Source of the DNA: Quercus robur
Taxonomy: Eukaryota > Streptophyta > Magnoliopsida > Fagales > Fagaceae
Direction: 5' to 3'
DNA: 64,000 nucleotides
NCBI RefSeq assembly: GCF_932294415.1
Contig: NC_065544.1
Span: 37,504,310 to 37,568,309 of the forward strand
In this document: positions 45,711 to 55,659 of the stretch, piece after piece
How the letters are laid out: each line of letters starts with the position of its first letter
Numbering within the stretch: the stretch's first letter is position 1
Position numbers and translations under genes: made by a program
The notes under the pieces: model-generated
Told to the model about the DNA's origin: nothing
The model's input: only the letters and a program-made list of their open reading frames with translations
Database searches by the model: none

Positions 45711-47129
45711 TTACCCTCCACTATCGACTCTCATTTTCTTTGAGGATTTAAGCTCCTCAATTAAGGCATCAGCATCTATAGACGAAGATCCACCTACTTG
45801 AACAGCTTTCTTAGCCTTCTCTGCAAGCTCTTTAGCTCTTTTTCTCATCTCTACAATCTCATCACCACCACTCATCATCCTTTTCACTCCCACCTCCACC
45901 TTCTCCCTCACAACCAACGCTTTCTTTTCAGAACTAAAAGACATCCACTCCATGCTCCCAACTTGAACTCCAATCCCCAACACATCAGTAACCAATTTCT
46001 CATTGGAGAACTGTTCAGCAGAGAGTGGCCATGTAATCATAGGCACACCACAACAAACTCCCTCTAACATAGAGTTCCATCCACAATGAGTCATAAACCC
46101 TCCCACAGCACCATGTTCTAATATCAACAACTGAGGTGCCCACCCTCTTATTATCACACCCTTCTTTGATTCCTTAATCCTCTCTTCAAATCCTCCAGGA
46201 AGACAACGTTCTTCATCTTTGAAGGTTTTTCCAACTACCCAAATGAATGAATAATTGGAAGCCTCAAGAGCATGAGCAACCTCAAGGAACTGTCCAGGAG
46301 CAAAGCTGGGTTTGCTTCCAAAACTAATATAAAGAACTGAATTGGGTTCTTTCTCATCCAACCACCTTAAACAACTTTGATCGGCTTGCTTGCCTCTCTC
46401 AGCCTTATCTGTAGTATTTTTGTTACATAGAGAAGCTGGTCCTACAAGCCAAGCCTTCTTTCCCATCTCCTTTCTGAAATAGTCTGCATAAGCTGGCTCC
46501 AATTCGTAGAAACTATTAACCACAGCCCCAAAACTCTTTTCTTCATCTTTCGCCATCCTATCAGAGCGCCCAGATTTGTCTCTAAGAAAAACAGGAAGCT
46601 GAGACCTTGTCAACTCGATCCGATCAGGAAGACCCGGAACCAAAAAAGGCTCATAATCCGAACCCACTTTCTCATGAGGTTCATACTTTCTTATATTCTC
46701 TTTAACACAGCGAGGAAAGCACCCACTACCATTGAAAACAATCCTTCTAATTCGGAGCTCATCGAAAAGCTCAGCAGCCCAACGGTGAAACATGTCGAAG
46801 ACAATGCAGTCGGGTTTGTGTTCAATGAGGAAGAGTTTCAGAGGCTCTCGGAGGACTGTGGTGTCAGTGGAAGGGGTGGCTGACATGTCTGAGTCAGGTG
46901 AGACGGCACCGTCTAGTAATTGGAGAGCGTGGATGGAAATTGGGTGGCCAGAGTTTTGGTCACGGAGGATGGAGTTTTGGAACTGAAGAGCATTTGTGGG
47001 TGTGACTATGATTGTGGATTTGGCTCCGTGGGAAGCAAAGAGTCTTGCTATGTCTATCATTGGGATTTGATGACCTCCACCCACATAAGGAAAGAAGTAC
47101 ATTTCGACTTGAGGAGCTTCTGAGTTCAT
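45711..47129 (-). CDS. UGT-B: UDP-glucosyltransferase, abscisate beta-glucosyltransferase-like (UGT73 type)
   Basis: An intronless 472-residue protein from the ATG at 47129 (MNSEAPQVEM). An in-frame ATG 81 nt upstream exists, but the aligned UGT-C start supports 47129. The GGGHQIPMID motif carries catalytic His20, and Asp112 is in IVFDMFHRW. The PSPG box is about residues 330-373 (WAPQLLILEHGAVGG...HCGWNS...SAEQ), ending in Gln as for UDP-glucose users. The overall sequence resembles legume abscisate glucosyltransferase, which inactivates the hormone ABA as its glucose ester in the cytosol; the acceptor is inferred. Compared with UGT-C it lacks one residue near 190 and three near the AERGKQADQS segment, and it has a longer C-terminal tail, so it may have diverged in function. 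Confidence 0.92.
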   Translation of the reverse strand: MNSEAPQVEMYFFPYVGGGHQIPMIDIARLFASHGAKSTIIVTPTNALQFQNSILRDQNSGHPISIHALQLLDGAVSPDSDMSATPSTDTTVLREPLKLFLIEHKPDCIVFDMFHRWAAELFDELRIRRIVFNGSGCFPRCVKENIRKYEPHEKVGSDYEPFLVPGLPDRIELTRSQLPVFLRDKSGRSDRMAKDEEKSFGAVVNSFYELEPAYADYFRKEMGKKAWLVGPASLCNKNTTDKAERGKQADQSCLRWLDEKEPNSVLYISFGSKPSFAPGQFLEVAHALEASNYSFIWVVGKTFKDEERCLPGGFEERIKESKKGVIIRGWAPQLLILEHGAVGGFMTHCGWNSMLEGVCCGVPMITWPLSAEQFSNEKLVTDVLGIGVQVGSMEWMSFSSEKKALVVREKVEVGVKRMMSGGDEIVEMRKRAKELAEKAKKAVQVGGSSSIDADALIEELKSSKKMRVDSGG

Positions 47130-47225
47130 GGATGTTCTAAGAGACAGAGAGTTGGACATGAAAAAAGATGAATCTTTATGCACCTGATTTATTAAGAGTT
47201 GCAGAAGCATGGATTTTAAAGCAGG

Positions 47226-47254
47226 ATTTTATGCTGACGTCATTGGTGACTTCT
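47226..47254 (-). promoter_or_regulatory. UGT-B promoter module: CCAAT, TGACGTCA and TATA box
   Basis: Reading the minus strand: CACCAATGACGTCAGC, with the palindromic bZIP site TGACGTCA at 47235-47242, then CATAAAATCC at 47225-47233, about 100 bp before the ATG. UGT-C has the same module. TGACG sites bind TGA-type bZIP factors in defence and detoxification responses (family knowledge). Confidence 0.6.
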
Positions 47255-48199
47255 ACTTTGATTGTGACTTTCGGGGTTGTATTCACACTGCTTTTAGCAC
47301 ACATGTGTGTCAAACATACACACGAACTTTTGGACACAAAGGTACATTCTCTAGTCAGTTAATGATTGGTTTTAAGGGATAAGGGCTGGATCTTTTCACA
47401 TTCAGTAACAGAGAACTAGTTTCTTTCTAGGTTTTATGAACACGATTTTTTTTCACAGGCGACTTTGTTGTGAGTCTTGTGACTGTTAATAACCTGTTAA
47501 TAACTACTTAACACATCCTCCCGAGCACATTCTCCATATTTTGGTACGGTCTAGAGAATTATCAGTAAATTTTACTTTTTTTTTTTTTTTTAATATTTAT
47601 TTTTTTAAATATATATTTTCTATCTCATTTAAATATTATTTTTTTATTTTTTTTTATCATTATTTATTCTTCTTATATTCATTCACAACCATTATATTTT
47701 TCAATGAAAAGTATTATATTCACAACATGTTTCGCAATATTTTTATAAGAATCACATCAAAATCTTAGATGAAAAGTTGTTACTAGTTATAATTTAAACC
47801 CACAGCTAAAATTATTTTTTTACTCACCAATATTAACTAATAACAATCTATTACTTAAAATTTATTGCAGAAATATTATGGTAACATTTTTCAAATAAGA
47901 TTTTTTATTTTTTATATTTTTCCTCTCTTTCAATTCATTCTCATCCATTAGTTTTCATTTCTTTTTTCTTGTTTTTATCCTCCCCACGTGTCCAACCTAT
48001 CTCTATTCACCCCCCCCCCCCGCTCCACTCCTTCTTTTATTTTCTTTTTCTCCCTCACATTACACTCCGGACTCTCTCTTTCATTCTCTAGCTCTCTTTT
48101 TTTTTTTACTTTTTCTATTTCTACTTTATTCTAGAACACTCTCTAGCATGATCTTTTGACTTCTATTTCTACTTTTATTTTCTTTCCTCTTCAACTCAC

Positions 48200-48239
<40 letters not shown>

Positions 48240-48877
48240 TAGCCGACATGGCCTTCGTCTATCTTTTTTTTTTTTTTTTTCCTTCCTTCTTTTCTTGTTC
48301 TAATTCACTTTGTTGTTACAATGGAGCTTAAATAGGCTTTCATGCTCTTGATTTGTTGTTTTTGTTTTGATTTTAGATTTATTGTTCTAATTAAATTTGT
48401 ATTTTTCTCTGTTCTTGATCTGTTGTTTTTATTCTGATTTTAGATTGTGTTTGTGTTTTGATTGTGTTATCATTTGAGAGAGAGACACAAATGAACAAAG
48501 AAGAGAGGAGGAAAAAGAAAGAATATTTTTTTTATTCAGCCGGGTATTTTTTTAAGATAAAATAAGGGTTTGGAGTTGCTATAGTGTTCTCTAAATTAAG
48601 AGAACTACTGTAGCAACTTAAAAAAAAAAAAAAAAAATTTGGAAGTGTTCTCTAAATTAAGAGAACTATTGTAGCAACTTTAAAAAAAATTTAGAAAAGC
48701 TTTATGTTTAGAGAGGCTGTTGGAGGGTGAAAAGTAGCATTTTATCCAAAAAAATAGAGATACAGCATCTGTTAGAGATGCTCTTACAATATTTTTCTGC
48801 ACTTCTCACGATTTACTGCATCATAATTATGGTAAAAATGTTTGTGATTCTAAATTTTCTCTTCTATGTAAGACTTA
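47255..48877. other. Intergenic DNA right of UGT-B
   Basis: No gene. Contains a T-rich tract (47576-47660), a (CA)n repeat (48202-48235), a poly-T (48264-48281), and two direct copies of a 35-40-bp unit (about 48578-48618 and 48643-48681) with the self-complementary TTCTCTAAATTAAGAGAA. A MITE end with CATCTGTTAGAGATGCTCTTA is seen near 48766-48786 without a clear left partner. Confidence 0.55.
48202..48235. repeat. (CA)n microsatellite
   Basis: 17 CA units. Confidence 0.95.
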
Positions 48878-49024
48878 GGGTCCGTTTGGTACTAATGTTA
48901 AAAAATTGAAAATTGTTATTTGAAAATATTTATGGAAATACGTGTAGATGAAAAAGCATGAAAATACGAGTAATATTATTTAAAAACTGAAAATTGTTGT
49001 TTGAAAACACAAACAAAACAGGCC
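48878..49024. mobile_element. Small PIF/Harbinger-like MITE
   Basis: 147 bp with ends GGGTCCGTTTGG and, reversed, GGCCTGTTTTG; TTA duplication at 48875-48877 and 49025-49027. A related but decayed copy lies near 63385-63490. Confidence 0.65.
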
Positions 49025-49793
49025 TTAGAGTCCGTGTCAAGTTATGGATTGATGTGTTTTGTGGTCAGCCACCCTTTACTCTCCTTTTGTATTTTTGTTT
49101 ACCCATTTTATCTTATTGTTTATCGTAAAATTATGTCAAACTTAAAAAATTATTAAAAAAAAAATTTGTTGACTGTAAAATTTTGTAGAATATTTTACCA
49201 AAAAATAAATGGTAAAATTTATAAAAATACATAGTAGCTCTCTCCTCCATTTGGAGGCAGGCTGCTGATCTTATGGGGAACTTATGGGTTGGTTCCAATG
49301 TTAAGGTCACCGATGGTGGCTGGGAGTAATTGGTTTTGATGGTTTGTGCTTATAAAATTTGATAGTTCGACAAACGCCTAAAAATGTTATAATAAAACTA
49401 TTTTCAAATATAAGTTTGCGTTAAATCTACTTGTAAGTTTCGACTACACTAGTAACTTTCACGTGTATTAAAAATGAAAAATAAAAGAAGGTAATGAAAT
49501 ACTAATTTTAAGGGGTTTTTTTGTCTTTTAAATTTTGTAGTCTACACAATCATTTTGATTGAGCCGCGGCAGCTACCCACGTACCAAGCTTGGCTTTTTA
49601 GCTTTCACACCCCCAAACTTTCTTTCTATCCAAAAGAAAAAACCATCACAAGTTTTTTTTTCCCTACTAATAATAACAGAGAATCCAAGTTCACCTTTTT
49701 TTTTTTTTTTTAGTTAACCACTTATTCAAATACATCCTTCAGTTTGCTCTCTTTTTTTCTCTTTATTTCATTTAAATATTAGATTTAATTGCA
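49025..49793. other. Intergenic DNA with the start of the duplicated UGT flank
   Basis: No gene; 49690-49793 is alignable with 31140-31275. Confidence 0.5.
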
Positions 49794-49801
49794 CTAATAT
49801 A

Positions 49802-50916
49802 CAAGATTTTCAGACCCAAACTGTTCATTGAACCGTAAAGGGAAGAGGTTCAAAGTTTTTTAAGTTAAATCGGAGTCGAACTGTGATAACGTCATAATTA
49901 ATTTAATAATTATTTAAATATAAATAAATATATTAAATTAGTATAAATAGAAAAATTAAATTTAATGATCCAATTAAATTTAAAATTTTATCTTTCAAAT
50001 GTATTTTTTTATATCATACTTTCACAGGACAAATAAAAAATATCATATCTTAAGTATACATAAATATAATATTTATTTATATGTTGACTAGTTAAATTCG
50101 TGATAGTAATATTGTAATAATATAAGAATTAGAAGGACACTTAGTAATTTTAAATTAAAATAATTATTTAATAATTATTATATACTTAATTGTATCTATT
50201 GACTCCCTATTTTTTCTCTACTATTTAAACTTTGCTACATTATAACTATGACAAAAATAAGTTATGAAATATTTTGTAATACTAAATTTTCTTATTTAAA
50301 AAAAATTATAAATATGAATTAAAAGTACTTATATATTATTTGTTATATATCACTCCATCAATAGTCACATCACATCACGGGCTCAAAACCAATGGCTGAA
50401 TTATTTTGCCATTTTGAATTCAAATATCAAAACTTTTACTCTTTCCCAATGCCAAGTCACGTGAAGGGGCTTTGGAAACATAAAGTTTTCTTCTTTTCCC
50501 CAATGCCAAGTCACGTGAGAAACATAAAATAGAATTCCAAACAAACACAAACCGAGAAGGTGAGAAACAACAGTAGTGGGTTGCTAGCTTGCTGTTTCAA
50601 CTTCACACAATCCCTACTTTGTCATCTTCTTCTTCTCAGTTTTTTTTTTTTCCCCCTCACAAATCTTTTGGTTCCAGATCTGAAAAAAGTCCAAAGCATG
50701 CCAGCCAAATCTTTAATTTCAACTGGTATTTGCTATAAAAAAAAAGGAACCTTGAGAACCGCGAGAACCGTTCACGATTTTAAGAACCGTGTGGCTCACA
50801 CGGGTTCATGCTTTTCTTGTATAGAAAGATTCTTAAGGCTAAAAGAACTGCAAAGTAGAGAGGTTCACGGTTAACTGGGTCGGACCATACGGTCCGATCT
50901 GGATTTCAAAACCTTG
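49802..50916. mobile_element. hAT-like non-autonomous element
   Basis: Ends CAAGATTTTCAGACC and, reversed, CAAGGTTTTGAAATCC, with an 8-bp duplication CTAATATA at 49794-49801 and 50917-50924. The empty site is still visible in the paralogous flank near 31275-31290. Inside, CCAATGCCAAGTCACGTGA occurs twice (near 50446 and 50500), giving two G-box cores. The right end has GTCGGACCATACGGTCCGAT, a palindrome. Confidence 0.82.
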
Positions 50917-50924
50917 CTAATATA

Positions 50925-51950
50925 CCCTATATCATAAAGGTGCTCGTACTTTGTAATCTAAATTAAGAAAACTTACAATCACTACTCCAATTGTAATAAA
51001 GTTTGTAAATGTATCTCATAGTCTGATTCACAATTCAAATTAACATTCATGTGCAAGCCACTTGATCATTTTAAAATGAATTCCCCACTTTTGCCCTTGC
51101 ACACAATGCTAAATTACTAAATAACACTTGCTACTTTCAAAAATGAACCAAAAGACCTAGCCCACTTGTTTAAGTAATCACATGACTGATTCTCCCAAAA
51201 TTCTCACTCTTTCCCAACCCCAAAACTCCATTGTCCCTCTCTTGCTCTCCAACTCAGTCTCCCAAAAATGGAAATTAAGCTTGAACCCGATTTAGAAAAA
51301 AGTATAAAAAGCTCTCACAACCATTAAGATTGCAATCAAGGTTGATTTGAATTTATTAGCTTTGTTCTTACTATGAGAATTGTGATCCAATGGGACCAAG
51401 ATTCTTTTCTAATGGTAAAACAGAATCTCTCGCTAGAAATCTTAAGGTGGAGATTCAATTAGGGATACATTACCCCGTAACCTCAAGGACTAACATTGAG
51501 TCATCACTTAATTTAATTTAATAAAAAATTGAGAAAATATCAAAGTAAAGTTGATTAACGAATAATAAAAAATTATATGAAATATCATATAAATCAAAAT
51601 TGCATGGCCTTTGTATTGAACACAATCTAGTAAAAAGATACAATACTTTGTGTTAGTGGCAGCTCTAAGAATTATTTCTAAAATAGTCATTAAGAAATTT
51701 AAATTATACAAAACTTAATAAAAAGATAACTTGAATATATATCTATATCACAAAAACAAAAACAAAAAACACGCAAATACTTGAAGTTTTTAAATTGTCC
51801 TTCTACTAACAAAATTAAAAGGAAAAATGGACTGATAATAGATAACATAAGAACTGGTCTGAAAGAAAGAAATAGAGTGAGAGATAATCTAAAATAATAA
51901 TAGAGAAGAGAAAATTTGAGAAAGTGAGAGACAAAGACAAGCAACAGATG
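50925..51950. other. Duplicated UGT flank (second copy) and intergenic DNA
   Basis: 50925-51130 matches 31290-31440. No gene in the rest. Confidence 0.55.
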
Positions 51951-51955
51951 ATACC

Positions 51956-52713
51956 TGTAGGGACACAAAATCTTCAGCGGCCCATCAACGTTGTTGGGCT
52001 CGCGCAAGGAAAATCCCTCACAATGATATTTGTAGAGAGTGGGCTTAAAAAAGGCCAGCGTTGGGTCGCGGGGCGGCATCTCGGGCCGGACTACAGGTAT
52101 ACCGACATGAGGAAGAGCCTCGGGCTGGATATTCAGGCCCTTCAATCTTGTATCTAGGAGGATTTGGCTCCTCGGATATGATCCGAGGAGTGAGGGCGCT
52201 GTTCCCGGTCACCCATCGGTGGGATTTTAGGTGATGTCCGGCGTGTCTTATCCAGACACTCACTTTCATCAAGTCTTTCTCAAGAAGCCAGATGGGAGCC
52301 CCTCTCTTTGGTCACATAACATTCTCTTTTATACTAGCCTATGTTAGTTGTCCTTCGTCCACGTGTAGGGTCGATCTTTCCGGGACAGATATCTGTCCCA
52401 TCAGTCTAGTCCCAAATTAGCTGGAGATGATCCATAAAGCCTAAGATCCCGGCTCTGTTAGGGGCAGTGTCATGTCAAGGAAGGGTATTAAGGACTATTT
52501 CCATGAGATATTTTCTGACCTCTCAAGCTCGCCTGTATCCCATTTTCGTCAGTGGGGTTCTGGGCTTTCCGAGGACGAAGTGGTCCTCGGACGTGTCTTT
52601 GAGCCATATCGAGCTCACTACTTTTGGGCTTGGGCCCTGGCCTCCTTTAGTTTGGGGGCCTGTGGACTCCCTATAAGTGAGCGAGCCGGGCCCATAGACT
52701 CTTGGGCCCCACA
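51956..52713 (-). repeat. 3' LTR of the non-autonomous element
   Basis: Plus-strand ends TGTAGGGACAC and GGGCCCCACA. It contains two perfect hairpins with the TCCGAGGA core: 52168-52190 (10-bp arms, 3-bp loop) and 52568-52591 (9-bp arms, 6-bp loop). A minus-strand TATAAAAG lies at 52326-52333. Confidence 0.92.
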
Positions 52714-53044
52714 ATAGCCCCTCGAAACCCTGCTGTCCAACGTCCTGGTTGGAGAGGTGGGTTTCGGTAATTCCGAGCCTTAACTGCGGCTCATTTAATT
52801 CGGCCCTTGATCAACGTTGGTGACTCTTCACCTCCCCGAGGAATGCGCCGGTCTACGAGCCGTTTTTCCTAGATTTACGTACGTTGCCGTTATGCCGCGT
52901 GGTTATCTGCAACGTGCCTTTAATCTTTTACCATTTACGAGACCTTCTGGATGTAGCGGTTACTGATGGTGTGGGAGAACGAAGCGACGCGTTATACTCT
53001 GGATTTCCCTGGGGATTTGAATGTGTCACATACCCTCTTCTTCG

Positions 53045-53790
53045 TCCCCTATATAAAGAGAGAAGACAGAGGGTGACTTCTTCATATCTGAGTTCTTCAC
53101 GTTCTTCCCTGAATCCACTTTCTCCATCCCGTTACTCCTCCTTCTATAATACTTATCTCATAGTAATCCACCATGAACAAATCCTTCCTTTCCCAGAAAC
53201 GCCATATCCCAGCAAAACTCGAGATGGCTCGGTCTGGGCAAGGATGGCGGAGGCTTAAGATTTGCCTCCCCATTCTTTTAGCCAAAATCCGAAGCAGGGA
53301 CTCGTCATACCCCACTTCTGGTGTGACTGAGTCGAAAACCTCCCTTGTCATCTCCATCCGCTCTCTCACGAGCATACCTAATAAGGCTCCCCTTCTCCCT
53401 CTTTTGCTCCTTTTACTTTCTTTTCATTGCTTCACTCTTCTTCTCCTCCTTCCCGCTCATGTCCTCCATCTTCTTTTTCCCTTGCATTCTTCAGTAACAA
53501 GAGCTTGCGGAAGTGCTTCCATGTCTTCCAATTCTTCTTCCTTCTCCTTCATTATTTTTGTATAAGGATCTTCTCCTGATATGAGCAGTACTGAGGCATA
53601 GATTTCAGAAAGACTTTGAAGGCGAATTCAGAGGACACCTGATGGTTTATTTACTTGTATTACGGATATTGTTATTGTTTTAGCAGTTCATTTTTTGTAT
53701 AGGCTTGTTTAAGCCCTTCCTTGTATGTTGTAACCATTTGTTATATTAATAAAAGTTATTGTTATTCTACTTCTTATGTCTTGTTTATAT
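53045..53790 (+). other. Antisense transcription module 1 (TATA box, ORF, polyadenylation signal)
   Basis: CTATATAAAG at 53050-53059, an ORF at 53173-53565, and AATAAAAG near 53748, all on the strand opposite the LTRs. A second, diverged module is at 54735-55350. Confidence 0.45.
53173..53565 (+). CDS. Antisense additional ORF 1 of the LTR element, unknown function
   Basis: 130 residues, MNKSFLSQKRHIPAK at the N-terminus, a basic region with LPILLAKIRSRDSSY, then a hydrophobic leucine-rich segment (about residues 75-105). The ATG has a good context (CCACCATGA). The segment around KIRSR and the following VTES...SLVIS resembles the ORF at 54819-55058, so the frame has been kept in two copies. 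Tat-lineage elements such as Grande are known to carry antisense ORFs near the 3' LTR; this position fits. No known domain recognised. Confidence 0.4.
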   Translation: MNKSFLSQKRHIPAKLEMARSGQGWRRLKICLPILLAKIRSRDSSYPTSGVTESKTSLVISIRSLTSIPNKAPLLPLLLLLLSFHCFTLLLLLPAHVLHLLFPLHSSVTRACGSASMSSNSSSFSFIIFV

Positions 53791-54145
53791 ATTTTAATAA
53801 GCATAAAAGCGCTGCTCGGCATAATAGTATAGCATTTGAATCAATAATGACTAAGACCAAAGTAATCCTTAATAAAAAGATGCCACGATAACTTTAAAGA
53901 GATTACTATTCAACATAACAATCCGACCAGTGAAGAATGAGACTTATCTTAAAGTTAGCCGTGATGTGTGTTGAATGCTCGATAAGGTGTAGGAAGTACT
54001 TGTCCGAGGACATATTACCCACCGGGTGAATGGCCTCCTTAGGTTGACGATCATTAGGTTATTCCGCCATCTCCATGATACGCGAGCCTTAACCTTTTCC
54101 AGTATTTAAACCGAGAAATTTCTTCATTCGGGCAGTTGATTTCCC

Positions 54146-54450
54146 AAGAAGCCTGAGTCCGAGGACTTTGCAAAATCTGGGTTCTGTTCAAGACTTATGC
54201 GTTTTGTCTTATGTACTTGACTTTTCTCTTAGGCTTGAATCCGAGACTTGTGTCCGTATTGGTACTTGGTTTTCCCTTTTTAACTTGAGTCCGAGGACCA
54301 TGCAAGCCTTAGGTTCTGTCCAAGACCAATGTCTGCATCAGTGTTTGGTTTTCCCTTTTAGCTTGAGTCCGAGGACCATGCAAGCCTCAGGTTCTGTCCA
54401 AGACCAATGTCTGCATCAGTGCTTGGTTTTCCCTTTTAACTTGAGCATTT
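54146..54450. repeat. Diverged tandem repeats related to the 81-bp array
   Basis: About three to four units of roughly 84 bp with GAGTCCGAGGACCATGCAAG, GGTTCTGTCCAAGAC and TTGGTTTTCCC blocks. They look like an ancestral or side-branch version of the array at 55.7-58.4 kb. Confidence 0.75.
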
Positions 54451-54734
54451 CCCGAGGTGCTAAACAGGGTGTCCCTGGGCCTTCACGCAAAGCGGGCTTG
54501 GGCCGCGAATTCAATGAATCCGCGGGTTAAGAGATATTTCTGCAACTTCTGGCCACGTAGTACCTCTCTGACGCCCCAAGGATCGAGGCGCGCCTTCACG
54601 AGGCTTCTTGAGTCTCTAGACTGCAGTTGACGTTGGAAGTTGAGCCAGAACCACTTTATCCGTAGTGCTCCTTGGGACACCGCGTGAGTTGACTGCCATC
54701 ATCTTGTCCTTTCAAATAAATAGGAGGGAGAGAG

Positions 54735-55350
54735 GGTTGCTTTATATATACACCCATCCTTTTACTTTACTCTCATATCACGCTTCCCATATCCGGAGCT
54801 CTCCTTTCTTGGCATAACATGTTGAAAGCGAGGGTTGGGAAGAAAGAACCTTCTCCGCCGCAGAAGCGCCGTGTCCTCATGAGGCTTATAACAGTAAGGT
54901 ATGGGCACAGGAAGCACAAGTTCAGAAGAGTACTCCATCTCCACCGAGGGGGAACGGCGTCTCTCCCTCTTTTAGTCAAAATCCGAAGCAGGCTCTGTTC
55001 ATGCCAGCACTTTGGTATGTCAGAAGAAAGATTCTCCGTCATCAGCGCCTCTGCTTAGCAGCAGGCGAATGTTTAGAGAAAGCCCCTCAGTTTCCCACTC
55101 CCTGCATCTTTCCTTCAACGGTGCCAGGCTCAAGTTGGGTTTCTTTGGCTGCCTGAGTTATGGGCATGTAGGAGCGCGGGGGAAGAATAAGGTCTCGGAG
55201 CTGTAGCCGACCTTTCCTCCGACATACCTCCTCGGCTTTCTCCACCTTTCTTGTATTTTTCTTTTTCTTGCTTCTGTAGTAAGCTTTGATGTAAGCTGAT
55301 TCCAGCTTTTCATTGTACTTTGTACTATTTCTTCGTTGTAATAAAAATGG
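54735..55350 (+). other. Antisense transcription module 2 (TATA box, ORF, polyadenylation signal)
   Basis: CTTTATATATACACC near 54740-54754, ORF 54819-55058, and GTAATAAAAATGG near 55339. Parallel to the module at 53045-53790. Confidence 0.4.
54819..55058 (+). CDS. Antisense additional ORF 2, paralogue of ORF 1, unknown function
   Basis: 79 residues, strongly basic (MLKARVGKKEPSPPQKRR). The C-terminal half, LPLLVKIRSRLCSCQHFGMS then EERFSVIS, aligns with LPILLAKIRSRDSSYPTSGV then ESKTSLVIS in the ORF at 53173. It is shorter than its paralogue, with a TAG at 55056-55058. A basic peptide could be nucleic-acid-binding or nuclear, but that is speculation. Confidence 0.35.
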   Translation: MLKARVGKKEPSPPQKRRVLMRLITVRYGHRKHKFRRVLHLHRGGTASLPLLVKIRSRLCSCQHFGMSEERFSVISASA

Positions 55351-55659
55351 AAATTGATTTGCATGTTTTAAGCGTTGATCTATTGGGCAATACCACTCTG
55401 TGAACGAATGTGCTCTATGTATGTGTTGTTTTGAAAATATTTGTAACAAAGCTACTTTGAAGTATAATCTAACCAACTCTCATCTACCAGCACTATCAGG
55501 CATTATATCGATAATTTGTAATAAATCAAACTTAGGAAAACTGACCGAGATATCAGTTGTATATTCTGTGATGAGCGCATGAATATCGTCCAAGGCTGAT
55601 GATTTCTAAGCAATCCATCTGAGCAATTGACTGGGACATAGGGGACTCCGATGACGCTT

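Noticed and set aside
47127..47210. Longer UGT-B N-terminus from the upstream ATG
   Set aside because: The aligned leader in UGT-C has no ATG there, and the shorter start matches the family length.
51699..52145. 148-residue ORF across the LTR boundary, and a similar one at 58544-58870
   Set aside because: It is LTR sequence read through; the same LTR reading appears in both copies and joins unrelated flanks.
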